Positions 24,752 through 36,931 are shown, counted from the first letter of the stretch. The stretch: 64,000 nucleotides of DNA from Fennellomyces sp. T-0311 (GCA_025266875.1 JALLLT010000042.1:186001-250000); one strand, 5' to 3'. Translations and numbers: made by a program. Notes: generated by a model from the letters alone, not told the origin.

Positions 24752-25811
24752 ACTTTGTATATATTGTATATTATAAATGTTACTGTACTTTAATGTCATT
24801 TCTCATATACACGTGCCCGTGAAACAGTTCCCACTCAATTATTTACCTTTCCTTTGTGGCAAATATCTAGTGCATCAGATCCATGATGTATAGATCCGTA
24901 TTAGCACATCAGTGGATCGGAAGGAACGGCTGGATAGTTAGTGCTGCCTTCACTATTGTCGCTCTAAAGCACAAGGTGGCGTTGTTCTTATTTAAAATAC
25001 GTATGCAAAAAATAAGCTACGGTGGATGCAGTGATCGCAAAAGATGTTACTCCTGCTCCGGAAGGGGGGCTTTATGCGGAGCACCCGACCGAGCCGATTG
25101 TAAACTCGCGTTGGCGGGCCAAAGCCAAGACACATGTTTTGCTGTTGTTATGAAGGAGGCGCTTGAACTCAGAACGCGATGGTGACTAGTTCTGAATTGT
25201 CCGTATCGTCTTTAGCGATTAAAGTTGCAATTATCTAGACACATCTTGTGTGAATATCCAACTACGATGCATACAAAAGTTAGCTTCTTGCTTCTAGCCC
25301 TTGAGTGAACATCGTATGCCTTACCTGTTTTAAACAAAAGTCTTTGTTTATCGTAAGCCGAGATTAATCGAGATTGGAGTACTTATACTCTTGCAACACA
25401 ACGATGCCCACTTCGCAATGAATCAAAGCCAAATCGGGCAAACGCAAAGTTTTGCATGGTGCTCTTTGTATTCTCCTAGTACACAGTGGAGGAAAAGGCT
25501 CCTGCGCAAAGTACGTTTTACAATGGTATGATGCATACAAGTATTTGATTATGTAGTCAGTGATAACTGGAAAAAGGTAACATAGTAACAGTGTGATCCT
25601 TTCTTGAAATGTTGTGGATATCGCTATAGTACTCTGGAAATTTGGTTTGTATTTCGAAAGGCACCTCTGGAATTTTGACGCACAGGATCACATCCTTTGC
25701 TATTCTTTCAGTTTATCCTTTGTTTATGATCACATCCCGCGAATGTATCAGTGCGCATTCGCAATTGATAGAGATATTACGTTTGATTTCTATATTACAT
25801 ACATAGCAGTA
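24752..25811. other. Gene-poor region after F-box/LRR gene 1
   Basis: About 1 kb. A GC-richer island near 25030-25180 gives a short frame reading LYAEHPTEPIVNSRWRAKAK, which could be a remnant exon, but no family is recognised and the frame is closed soon after. Confidence 0.3.
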
Positions 25812-25896
25812 CAGTTGAACCCCGTTTTTGGCATAGGCGGATTTTTCAAAAATCTTGTGCAAAAAGCGAGGGTGTGCAAAAAACGGGCTTCCACTG
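25812..25896. mobile_element. Short pogo-like MITE with TA target duplication
   Basis: An 85-base element with imperfect terminal inverted repeats, CAGTTGAACCCCGTTTTT at the left and the complement of AAAAAACGGGCTTCCACTG at the right, flanked on both sides by TA (25810-25811 and 25897-25898). The CAGTxGAAxCCCG ends and TA duplication fit the pogo/Tigger branch of Tc1/mariner. An inner palindrome GATTTTTCAAAAATC is present. It is too short to code. Confidence 0.7.
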
Positions 25897-25979
25897 TAAA
25901 AGCATAAGAGAAATACCGGCTGCAACGAATCCCCAATGCTATGGGCATCGCCCCACCCATACTAGCAATTACTCGGTCA

Positions 25980-26781
25980 GCTTACCAACATATAAACGCT
26001 AACATTGGCAACGTATCTGAGGACCCCAACTAATGGCAATAAAATGTTGGTGACGAGACTGGCAACAAAAAAGGTACCCAAGTAATCGATTCGCTTGACT
26101 TTCGCCCACATTGACTCTTTCCGAAGGGCACTCGATTCCTTGAATAAAAGAAAATCATCATCGCCACGTCAAACGGTCGACGAAGGCACCGCCAATTAAT
26201 GGACCCACGACACTCGCCATATCGTCAATCATCATAAGTATTTCCTGTACTCTTGGTCGCCAAGCGGGCGAGGCAACATCAACGACAATCACGAGCACCA
26301 TCGATATGATAGCACCAGAAACGAGACCCTGTATAGCACGACCTGCAATCGATCCATTCAGCGTTGGCGGAACGGAAGAGATCAACGATTTCAAAAAGGA
26401 CGAACAGCTGTCCAAAGAGCAGGAGCAGGTTTCGTCCGAAAATGTCCGAGAGCTACATGTCAATAATAATTAGTTTCATTGTTTGCATAGTGGAATTTAT
26501 GCCACTGACCTTTCCCGCAACTGGCGTCAGAGCGCAACGACGAATGCAGTGGCGATCCAGGACTGGTTTTCGATTACATCAAGATTGGCGACTATACTTG
26601 ACTTTGCTGGAGCGATAATTATGGTATTCAGAGACGCCATGAACATTGAAAGAATAATGTTGAAAATAAGCAAGACTTGACGCACGTTGGCCCATACAGT
26701 AGACTTTGCATTCTGATCGGAGATATCCTTGGCTTCCATTGCTCCATTGAGAATTGTCTTTTCTTGATCGGATTCGTTCAT
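25980..26781 (-). pseudogene. Broken DHA2-type MFS drug transporter
   Basis: The ATG at 26781 opens a hydrophilic tail, then helix 1 (VLLIFNIILSMFMASLNTIII), TPVAGK, an intron, and LSDIFGRNLLLLFGQ, the conserved LADIFGRK loop. At about 26381-26398 the frame shifts: the reading frame FVLFEIVDLF must switch to SLISSVPPTLNGSIAGRAIQG to continue the family pattern. AIQGLVSGAIISMV and DMASVVGPLIGGAFVD follow, then a stop after LTWRW near 26158. A further in-family piece, RIDYLGTFFVASLVTNILLP, lies at about 26000-26090 in another frame. The C-terminal half is missing. The upstream frame (26782-27045) is open but unassigned. Confidence 0.7.
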
Positions 26782-27853
26782 TTTACGATGGTTACCACAA
26801 TTTACTATAAAGAGATATCTCTTTTGATCTGCTGTATTTATATAGCAGCTTAAGCGCTTCATATTCCCTTTGCCTTCATCGATAGTGGGTGAGTCAGCAT
26901 GTTTGCGGGCCTTCTGTAGTTCATGTATAGCACGCTCTTTAAGGAAGGGGTTTTCAACAGCAATAACGTCATGCCCACGTTTAGATAGAATGGCCTTACG
27001 GTTCAAGCTATCTGATAGGGTAAATATTATTCCAAATGTAGTCAATTATCCTGTTTTGTTTCTGTGTATATTGGAAAAACTGCATGGCGAAATAAAAGAG
27101 CCTTAAATGGAAAAATATACCTCGTTAACATATCGGCATTATGGCTGCTCACTTTTCCATATTCATTTTAGCGCAGTTTCTCGTCTCTGCCGTACCTTTT
27201 CTTCATTTTTCGACATTCCATTCGCCTAGAGGAAAAATCGGGCTTCATTATTCTATGTTGTAACTGTTAAAAACAAGATGACATTGGTACGTGCAGTACA
27301 CACACACAAAAGTAAAAACTATATTACCTTTAAGAGTGTAGATTTGCCAAGTTTTTTACGACTTTACCACACACTTGTCAGTATTGAGACATACGCACGT
27401 TGTTCAAACGAATATCGATATACTTATGCTGCTCTATATTCACTTTTAAGCAGACGCTATCGCTTGCTTTTTTGACATTCCGTCTAATGGCACTACATCA
27501 ACGGTTTACCCGGTGAATTTGTAAACTACGAGCTTGATGACAAATTGCTATTATGACGCATGGAGAGTATAAGTAGTGTATTGTCACACAATAGCTTATT
27601 CGAATCACCCAATAATTTGTTCCGTGCGTTACGATGGAATGTTGTTGTTTTTTTGTAACGGAACACCGGAAAGGCGGGGACTTGCGGCAATCCCAAGAGA
27701 CAATTCACTTTTAGACATACCATCATTTTATGCTTCTGTACAACAGCGACTGAATGAAGCAAAACAAAGACATAAGAAGCTTGATGAGTGACGCTTTTTG
27801 AAAGGGGGGGGGCAATTACGCTCTATGGATGACTACTAGATTCTATCGTGATA
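26782..27853. other. Region between the transporter relic and TDP1
   Basis: An open minus-strand frame at 26782-27045 reads NPFLKERAIHELQKARKHAD, which looks protein-like but has no recognised family. A plus-strand frame at about 27650-27791 ends IPSFYASVQQRLNEAKQRHK and may be an exon remnant. The rest holds nothing recognised. Confidence 0.3.
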
Positions 27854-30048
27854 TCAAATCAGATCCGCCGCACCCGCGCCATACAGCCTAACACACGCAT
27901 CCCGAGAGTGCTGCCTCGTATAGCACCGGTCAGTTGATCCATATTCTACAATGGGCAAGTCGTAAGGTAGATGGATGGGTACTATGGCCGAAACATGGTC
28001 TTCCGATGGAGCCGGTTTACGGTCTCTTACAGTAGCTGCTAGCATCTGAATATTGGAATGGTCTGAACTCTATACTTGTCACCTAGTAGTCAATAACGGC
28101 TCAATGAAAAGATGTATATAGCAATATACCTCGAATACGCTCGGAGAAAAGAATATGCCAAGCTCATAGCTTTTGATGTACAGCTGTGAATTCTTCTTTT
28201 GGAACTCGCCCCAGGCTGCTCGACTTAGATTTGCTGATGTCAATAGGTGCCATGCAATGTTGTTCTTGCCGTAAACGCGTGTATATGTTTTAATATGAGG
28301 CATTATCTTTTGACGTCCGGCCTCGGTGCTTTGCCAGCGACAAAGATGAGTGTCGAGCCAGCTTCGGCTCTGAGTATAGATATCTAAATGTATCATTCGT
28401 TAAACTAAAAAAGAAACTAAAACTTGGGTTGCATATGTCCGGAACAAACCATCTTCTAGACGCAAGAACCCAGCACTTGAAATGATACCGGTGCAACTAA
28501 CAAACCAGTTATGTTTACTGACTTTTTGTCCCACTGATTTTGTAGCTAATGATTCCTTGTACGTACCTTTGAGATACCTCCTCTACCGTTGGGTACATGA
28601 ATCGAAGATCGGGCATCTTGGCATCCGTGTCATTGGATGCTTCTGACATGCACCGTGTAAAATCATCTTTGAACCATTTTCCGCGCAGTGATCCGACACT
28701 TGAACACTACCACAGCCGTCGCTCAATATAGATCGTTCAAAACCATGGGCAACTTTCCTTTACCTGGGCGATGATTGTTGATCCGTCCTTGCAGCATTCT
28801 TTATCCAAATGCGCGTGGGCCTTCAACACCGTTACCAGCCGCTGTAACCCCCATAACTTCATGTTGCCATCTTTGTGATATCCCGGGACCGAGCCAACGA
28901 GAACTCCCTGCACATGAACACTTGTTAGAAAATAATCCTCAACGGCTCATGGATGTTTACCTGCCTTACACAATGACCAGTCGTACAAACGCACCAGCTT
29001 TCGAATTTCTTGTAAACTCGGGCCATACGCATTCAAATAATTTATGAAATCTCGTTCAAAGGGTGAACCGTACTCCGCTCCAATAACTGTTCCTTGGTCC
29101 TGAGCTGAATCTTCCTTCAAAGGACAATGGGGGGTTTGATAGATCCCCTGGGTCATGTCACTATACGCATTGTATTTATGGTTAAATCGGTGTGTTTTTG
29201 ATGTACATTGAACTTACTCCCAATCACTCTGGCACAGGTTTGCGGTACACACCGCCATCCGGGCAGATTTTTTGCCGTTCCTGTTGAAGAACAAGATCAT
29301 GGCCTGAAATTTGGTTACTGTGGCAGGCCGGGTTACCGTTTTTCCATCGTACCTTAGTATGATGTGTTCCTTCAGACATGGGCGGCAATGTTAGCTTTGC
29401 ATGTTGCACGTACACCACACTAGTATCGGCTTACCATATCTATCTTGGATGTAAGGTAATATTAAATTGACGTTTGGCCATTGCTTTGCTGCTCTCTATA
29501 GAAACGGTTTAACTTAAATCCATTGGATCGACAGTTGTTGAGAGACTTGCATTAATCTCCGCACGGCTTTCGTCGTAACGGTGTCCATGGATCACTGTGA
29601 CAGGAATGCTGTCGCGTACTTTTGGATGGATATTTGCCATCAAAAACTCGAGATCCACGGTAAAGTTGAACTGGACAATGCGTTCTAGATCATCCTTTTT
29701 TCCATGGCGATATCAGTAAGTTTGGTTGTCGTCGTGTGTAACAAACTTACGTGATATAACAAGTCAGATAGTCTCACTAGTCAAGAGTTAGTTGAACCAT
29801 TCTAGGAGGTTCACGATTTATTTGCATACCGCAATCAATGTTCTCTTCCTGTGATGCCGAGCACGACGCCAACAATCGCGTGCCTGGATCAATGTACGTT
29901 ATGTGTGGCTCATGATGATGCTTTTGTTTCTTGTGTGTGTTTGCATGATCCTAGTTAGCTGATTGTCAGCTGGCTGAGCTCAGGACGCGTTTGAAAATTG
30001 CACCTGATCCTGCTCTGCATCGTCAGGGCGTGGTCGCAAAGTACTCAT
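27854..30048 (-). CDS. TDP1: Tyrosyl-DNA phosphodiesterase 1
   Basis: Nuclear repair enzyme that removes stalled topoisomerase I peptide from DNA 3' ends, a phospholipase D superfamily member. The ATG at 30048 opens a basic His/Lys-rich tail. A 26-base microexon (29776-29751) then restores CVRLSDLLYHDDLERIVQFNF. Domain marks: VDLEFLMANIHP, the first catalytic HxK in EGTHHTKAMILFF followed by VCTANLCQSDWE, KTQG-like MTQGIYQTPHCPL, FINYLNAYGPSL, and the second HxK in MPHIKTYTR, then WHLLTSANLSRAAWG and SYELGIFF. Near the end VPIHLPYDLPIVEYGSTD fits, but the usual DxPW tail is replaced by RCYTRQH to a stop at 27854, so the last exon may be wrong or the tail divergent. Both HxK motifs are intact. 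Confidence 0.85.
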
Positions 30049-30451
30049 GGCTCTTTGTGTAACGTAACAAGCATAAAAGGAAAAAAAAGAAGTGGCTGCG
30101 TTGCAATTTCAGGCAAGCGTTGATATAGCCGTCCTTAACACTTTAGCTAAGCTCACCCATATTTACCCTTGAGCGAAACACTTTATCCTTTTACCATGGT
30201 TCTGCATAGGCTTATGTCTAGTCACGAATGGTGATGGCGCAGTTATATAATGGTGGCGTGCTTTGTTGTACTTGCTTGTAGTCAGTTCGGTTACTTGAGA
30301 GTGGTTCCTTTTCTTGTGAATACTTGCAGTTGTTCCATCTTACTCACATCTGCTTTTCTCCTCACGCTTTAATATTGCTTCTGGTGAACATACTCGAGCT
30401 ACGCAATATTTCTACCCGCGTCCAATCCACTCTACAACGCAGCTGCGTATC
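30049..30451. promoter_or_regulatory. TDP1 promoter region
   Basis: About 400 bases upstream of the TDP1 start, up to the HET relic. Nothing specific is recognised; no ORF supported. Confidence 0.35.
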
Positions 30452-30900
30452 ATGTACAATGTTTACGACACGAACCAGTGTGAGATATATATGGACTTTA
30501 AATGGACGTGTATCCATGCCATAAGCAGCTATTGGGCTCTACCCTACTCTTGGAATCAAGCAGGAAAATTGGTCAAGGAAGATCGAAATACTGAAGAATA
30601 CAATCGCGTTGATGAAAGTGAACATGAAATTATTCGCTACCAAGGGACAGCAGCGATAACCCACCAAGTAGATTTTCAAGGCCTCATTCAACGGATTCGC
30701 AAAGATTTTGGCTTACACCTTGTTTGGTTCGGTGAATTCCGACAGATGTATCGAAACGTGTACTGCACCTTGGCCTTGGTGTCTGAACTGGACCACAGGC
30801 TACCCAGGAAGCTTTCAGCGAGGGGTATCAGCACATATCGCACAAGCCATGCTATCAAGAAGATTTATTATATCTATACGACTGTGCTACCATCCCACTT
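30452..30900 (+). pseudogene. Truncated relic of a HET-domain-like gene
   Basis: The ATG at 30452 starts MYNVYDTNQCEIY, close to MYIVYDSNQREIY of the intact gene at 58.6 kb. The segment then jumps to YWALPYSWNQAGKLV (intact: YWALSYAWSQSGQ), EYNRVDESEHEIIRY, VDFQGLIQRIRKDFGLHLVWF and CTLALVSELDH. The linker before YWAL and the CIDQ-type segment are deleted, and after about 30830 only weak, frame-shifted similarity remains. The open frame to 30949 is probably not a functional protein. Confidence 0.65.
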
Positions 30901-30949
30901 CCAAAAGTCAAAGCCAATCGTTCACCTCGGTACTTTTAGGTACTCTTGA

Positions 30950-31591
30950 GATTTCGCAGCCTCCAATACTTTCACCGACATGGCCACTACCATGACGCCA
31001 TTTTTGGTTACTGCTAAACTTCTTTCTGGAGCACCTTTTACCCTCGGTACCTGCAATCCTGTCCTTATAAGCGGTTATCATCACTCCAAAAAATATGGAG
31101 GGAGCTATCCAATTGCAGCGAAGGATGGAAGTCGTTCCAAGTCTATTGCAACATGCTTTATTTCAAAAAAGGCATATTTCTCTGTTTAGTTCTGGTGTTA
31201 ATATTGGGCAAATCACTACTATTAAGTATTCCGCTGTGCCATAGCACGCGCATGCTTATATAAGCGATAAGTAGCATAGCACAGAATTACCAAGGCAAGT
31301 CTTATGATCTTCTCATGCAAGGCACATGGCCGAACCATTGGTTCAGCTCTTTCCAGCACTCTGCAAGATGCCGATAAAGACAACGCGGGCAACTACAAAA
31401 AAATGGGGCACATGAATGGCAACCCTATGACCTGAACTATAAACGCATGCCAGACCAATGCATTCGTATGACGACATGATGCCGAGGGAAAGGGAGGGGA
31501 AGAGACTAACATATCGAGAGTATGTGCAGAAGGAAAATGAAAGTTAACAACAGTGCGGATATTATACAAACAGGTTTTTAAGAGTAAGATA
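30950..31591. other. Intergenic stretch between the HET relic and the BAR-SH3 gene
   Basis: About 640 bases. A 69-codon plus-strand ORF (30980-31189) has no recognised family. Probably relic flank and the 3' region of the BAR-SH3 gene. Confidence 0.35.
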
Positions 31592-33256
31592 CTAGATTTG
31601 AGAGCTACGAGTAGTGCTTGCATTGGGTATAGCGGCGGTATTATCTTCTGTGGTTTCGCTTTGCGTTCTCGCGTGTTGACGCAACGAAGCTTCCTCGATC
31701 AAATTGGCGTCTTTTTCCGGCAAAGGCGGCGGTATATCTGGAGCATCGAGGGCTTCCGTATAATTCAGCGGGAATATGCCACAATGCTTGTGTCCATGAA
31801 CATCGCACACTTCACCGAGCCACCAGCCTTCATTGATTTCCTCCAGGACAGTGATGATATCACCGGCCTTGAACCTCAAGTCTTCCTTGTGATCGCCGGC
31901 AAAGTCATACATTGCCTTTCGCAGTTTGCTAACATTACCAATCGTCGCTATAACAATATAAGATGAATGATAAAGCGAAGGAAGGGGAATACGGAATCTT
32001 ACATTGCTTCCGATTGGGATCGCTGCCACAAGATGATCTTCGTGAAGGGGTCTCCGATTTTACACTCCGTGCCGATCCGAAATCCGATTTGGAGCGATGC
32101 AGGAGACTTGGGTTTGAGCCTCCTGTGCTTGATGAACAAAAGGATTCCCGGTTGGTATCGAGCGGATGCAGCCGTTGTTGGTCAGCCTGGCTTGGCGCTG
32201 CAGAAGGACGTCTCTGATCACTGACTACAGTGGACTGTTCGAATGCCGAGTCGGTCGATTGGCGGGGAGCATTGTTGGTCAGTTCTTCTTCATTGTTGAT
32301 GCTGGAACAAGTGCCATCGTTGTCGTCGTCGTCGTATTCGGTTCCTTGTGGCCATCTTTCCTTGACACCTTGCAGGACCTTTGCAGCTTTCAGGAAACAG
32401 CCGATCTGCAGGTCCATGAAATTGTACAGCGCGGTTCGATGCGCTTCCTAATTAAAAAACGTAAATTAGCCACGATATAAAAAAGGCCGCGGCATGTTTT
32501 TTTTGGATTGCCACGTTTATACCTTGTATTGCTCGAGGTCGATCATTTTGGTCAACAGTTCGCGCTGGGTGTCCTCGTACTTTATTTTGGATTGCTGCAA
32601 GAGTTGTTCGAGCTGCGGCTTTTCCTTTTTGGCCTTTTGAAGTCGGCTCAGGTGGGCAGCGTAATCGAGTCGCTTTGTTTCAAGTTTTTTGCGTAGTTCG
32701 ACAATCTTGCTGTAACATGTGCGACTGTCTCGTAAAAGCTGCATGTAGTCCGTGCCGAGCTGAAGCGTGAGTTGGTCGAAATACGTAGATATGTCCATCT
32801 CGGCCTCGCCTAAACTAACTAACGCTGAACCTAAAGGGGGGGTTTGGTTTGGTTTGTGTTTAGTTGATGACAGACACAAAGAGAGAGAGAGAGACAACAG
32901 TGTCTTACCAAGCTTGGGAGAACTATCCGCCACTTCTTTTCCGTGACAAGCCCAAGCATCGCCTATCGCTTGCAGAGGTGTGTATTTCGACCTGGACTCT
33001 TGTACCAGGTTCTTGGTTTTGGCGAGTTGGGCATGCGACAGTTTGATCGTTTGGTACATTTGTTCGAACCCGTTGTGCCATTCATCCATTTGTTCTTCGA
33101 GTTCCTGCAAATCCTCGGATTGCAATGTTGGTTTCGGTGCACCCAATCGTTCACCCGTCCACTAGTCATCTAGCATTGTCAACAACATACACGTCGTTGC
33201 AAGAGAAAAAAAGTGTGTGACCCTACTTGTTTGAAGCGCACCAAGTTTTTGAGCAT
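31592..33256 (-). CDS. BAR domain and SH3 domain protein (endophilin/amphiphysin-like)
   Basis: A predicted membrane-curvature adaptor of endocytosis or actin patches. The ATG at 33256 opens a 30-base first exon (MLKNLVRFKQ), which joins across a 65-base intron to WTGERLGAPKPTL, the usual FKQWxGExxG start of fungal BAR proteins. A long coiled-coil BAR region follows (LEEQMDEWHNGFEQMYQTIK, YMQLLRDSRTCYSKIVELRK, LQKAKKEKPQLEQLLQQSK). A Ser/Asp-rich linker comes next, then an SH3 domain: RKAMYDFAGDHKEDLRFKAG, DIITVLEEINEGWWLGE and GIFPLNYTE, with the ALYDF, WW and P-x-N-Y binding residues. An intron near 32835-32910 contains a GA-rich tract. The gene is divergent from V-ATPase subunit a with about 400 bases between starts. 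About 460 residues. Confidence 0.85.
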
Positions 33257-33655
33257 AGCTATAAGCACGTACGATATGGTAATATATGTATATATATATC
33301 TTTATATATATAAATATATATGTATATACATATAACAGTCAGGGCAAGCAACAGCGGTTGACAGACAACAATGAAAGCTGGGTAAAACGAAGAGGAGACA
33401 AATTTCTTGGGTTAGTAAAGCTGGAGCGTTGAAAGTAAAAAGGATATCGAAAAAAAGCCCTGTTCAAAAGGAACAAGTGCAAGCTGCTTTCTTTTATATA
33501 CACGTTTTTTTTTTTTTAGTTTTCAGCTGCAAGTTCAAATGACCGTTTCAAACTTACCATGACAGAAGCGTGCTGAACATGAAATTGCATATTGAGTCGG
33601 CGGTAGCTGGGCCAAGCGCCCTTCACTCTCTTCTCTTTTACTGCATTTGTAAACC
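33257..33655. promoter_or_regulatory. Shared promoter region, BAR-SH3 and V-ATPase subunit a
   Basis: A 399-base stretch between two divergent starts. It contains an alternating AT tract at about 33281-33334, beginning 25 bases from the BAR-SH3 start, and CT-rich sequence before the V-ATPase start. A bidirectional promoter is inference. Confidence 0.5.
33281..33334. repeat. (AT)n-rich palindromic tract
   Basis: Imperfect alternating AT run of about 54 bases that can form cruciform or hairpin DNA, in the divergent promoter. Confidence 0.85.
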
Positions 33656-36600
33656 ATGGCGCCTTCAACACTCTTCCGTTCGGAAGAGATGTCGCTCATA
33701 CAACTGTACATTCCTGCAGAGGTAGCTCAACCTTGCGTTGCAGAGTTGGGTGAACTCGGCAAGGTTCAGTTTAGAGATGTAAGTTTTATTTTTTCAATTA
33801 AAAAGAAAGACGCGGGAACACGATGACGTTTTACTTACCAAACCATACGGTGGCAGCTCAATCCCGAAGTGAATGCATTCCAACGAGCTTTCGTATCTGA
33901 AATTAGAAGATTGGACGAAATGGAGCGTCTTTGCCGTACGTAACGGTTTGAAACACGCAAAAGGACCTCCTTGTTTACGCCCTTTCTGTACTTTTTTATT
34001 TTCTAGGCTTCTTTAACGTTCAAATTGAAAAGGCTGAAATTCCTATTCGTTCATTGACCAGTGCAGCTTACAGTTCTCGTGCCCGTTCGGCTCAAGAAAT
34101 CGATGATCTGGAGGAAAAACTAAAGGAACACGAAGGCCGTATCTTGCAAATGAACAGTTCCTATGAAACGCTTCAGCGTCGTTACCTGCAGTTGACCGAA
34201 CTCCGACATGTCCTGCGCGAGACCGGTGGATTCTTTGAACAGGTAGACCCTGGTTCCCTTGAAAAAAAAAACAACAACGGCAAAGAGAATTAATACATGC
34301 AACAAAAAAACAAAGGCTGAATCACGTCAAGATACCATTCGCAACTCGATGGATGAAGGTGACGCATCCACACCATTGCTGGAACATGATGTGGAGCAAC
34401 AAAACCACGATGAAATGGGACGGCTCAACTTGGGCTATGTCACTGGCGTGATTTCTCGTGCTCGTATGCAAACGTTTGAACGCGTATTATGGCGTTCGTT
34501 GCGTGGCAACTTGTACATGAACTCGGCTGAAATTGACGAGCCGATAACCGATCCAGATTCCGATGAGGTGGTTGACAAGAACGTGTTTGCTATCTTTGCT
34601 CATGGTCGAGAAATCATCAACAAGATCAAGAAGATTTCGCAGAGTTTGGGCGCAACTTTGTACAGTGTCGATGATTCCCCCGATAAGCGACGTGATGCTT
34701 ATCTCGACGTTACCAGCCGCATCGAGGATTTGAGCAATGTAAATGACCATACCGAGGTTTTTTTTTTTGGTCCATGTAACTGACAAAATGAACAGGTTCT
34801 TACCAACACAAACCAAACGCGTCGTGCCGAACTTCAAAAGATTGCCGAGAATTTGACTTCTTGGACCACAGTGGTTCGGAAGGAAAAGGCCATCTATCAT
34901 ACCATGAACTTGTTCAACTATGATGTGAACCGCAAGTGTTTGATTGCCGAAGGCTGGTGTGCTTCCAATGATATTTCCATCATTCAGCATGCCCTGAAAA
35001 ATGCCACGGTTTGTTCTTTGGGGTTTCCGTCAGGTCCAAGCATAGTAACACTGATAGCGTCATTAGGAATCTTCGGGTACCAACCTACCTTCCATCTTGA
35101 CCGAGCTGACGACCAAAAAGAAGCCTCCTACATACCACCGTACCAACAAATTCACAGAAGGCTTCCAGGCAGTCATTGATGCGTACGGCATTGCCCGTTA
35201 TCGCGAAGTCAACCCTGGCCTGTTCACCATTATTTCCTTCCCTTACCTGTTCGCCATCATGTTTGGTGATATTGGCCACGGTTTCCTCATGTTTATGTTT
35301 GCATTATACCTCGTTTTGAACGAAAAGAAACTTGCCAAGGTCGACAACGATGTAAGTTTCATTTTTTCGAATGATTCATGTCAGCATGAGACTCAATTCG
35401 TCGTGCAGATCTTTAGCATGTTCTTCAGTGGTCGTTACATGGTGCTCCTTATGGGTCTTTTCTCAATGTACGTCGGCTTCATCTACAATGATATGTTTGC
35501 GCTTTCCTTGGACTTTTGGAAGACTGGATTCGACTGGCCCACCGAATACAACTCTACGGATACCGTGGAGGCGATTCCCAATGGCCATGTCTATCCATTC
35601 GGTTTCGATCCAGTAAGTCTTGTTACCCTCTCCCTGCGAATACAAAACTAAACCAATTCCTAAAGTCATGGCACGGATCCGAGAACTTTTTGCTCTTCTC
35701 CAACTCGTACAAGATGAAACAGGCCATCATCATTGGCGTAGTCCATGTTTGTATCACAAAAACCATCACATTACCTTGGCTAACCCCTTAAAAATCACAG
35801 ATGCTGTTTGGTATTTGTCTGCAAGTGTACAACCACATCAACTTCAAGCAAAAGATCTTTATCTGGTTGGAGTTCTTGCCCCAGATCCTGTTCATGTCCA
35901 GTATCTTTGGCTACTTGACCTTCTGTATCTTGTACAAGTGGAGTGTGGATTGGTGGGCCTTGGACGAAAATGGCAATCATATTCACAATGCTCCACCCAA
36001 TCTTCTCAACATGTTGATCTACATGTTCCTTTCTCCCGGCAACGTCAATCCAGAAGATCAGTTGTATCCTGGCCAGGTAAAAAAAAAGAACAGTGTATAA
36101 CTGGTTTGCGATGGAACCATGTGTGGTTTAACGCATGCTGTTAGGGTGCTGTACAAACGCTGTTGCTGTTGATTGCGGTCGTCTGTGTCCCATGGATGTG
36201 GTTTGCCAAGCCCTATTATCTCAAGGCACAACATAGCAAGCATCAGTACCAGACCGTTGCTGAAGATGAAGATGTCGCTTACGATGAAGAACAGAACGGT
36301 CATGCGGGTACTTCGGGTGCCGAAGACGACGATGAGGAAGAAGAAGAGGTAACAAAGGGTGTGTATTGGTATAAAACGATGAGCTAACTCTATCAATAGT
36401 TTGAGTTTTCTGAAGTGATGATCCACCAAACGATCCACACCATTGAGTTCTGTCTCAACTGCATTTCCAACACCGCATCGTATCTTCGTCTGTGGGCCTT
36501 GTCACTTGCGCACGCTCGTATGTACACACAAACATTTTATGAATCTCTGATCGCATGGAACTAAACCGGAGTTTACAGAGCTGTCGAGTGTCTTGTGGGA

Positions 36601-36896
36601 CATGACCTTCAAGATCTGGTTTGGTTTTACGGGAGTGATTGGTGTTATCGGATTGTTTATTGGTTTTGCCATGTGGTTCTCGCTGACTCTGTTCATTCTA
36701 TTGGGCATGGAGGGTCTATCTGCCTTCCTTCACACGCTCCGTCTGCACTGGTAAGTAGATCAAACAAGATACTCGATGCGGGTCAACTGATCATATGTTT
36801 CTCAGGGTCGAATTTGATGGCAAATTCTACATGGCCGACGGTGTCAAATTTGAACCGTTCTCTTTCAAGACCGTGCTTGAAGCCAAATCAGAGTAA
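33656..36896 (+). CDS. VPH1: V-type proton ATPase subunit a (V0 sector)
   Basis: Membrane subunit that carries protons through the V0 sector at the vacuole or endosome. About 12 short exons. The start [20 protein letters not shown] is canonical. The cytosolic half includes [11 protein letters not shown], a coiled coil ([18 protein letters not shown]), [15 protein letters not shown] and [12 protein letters not shown]. The membrane half includes [67 protein letters not shown] and [16 protein letters not shown] with the essential buried Arg. It ends [10 protein letters not shown]. An acidic loop near 36260-36350 is typical. Whether it serves vacuole (Vph1) or Golgi (Stv1) cannot be told. The stop is only 182 bases before the next gene on the same strand. 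Confidence 0.95.
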
Positions 36897-36931
36897 AAAT
36901 AAAAAAGAAAATAATAAAAAAAGAGAGCGGT

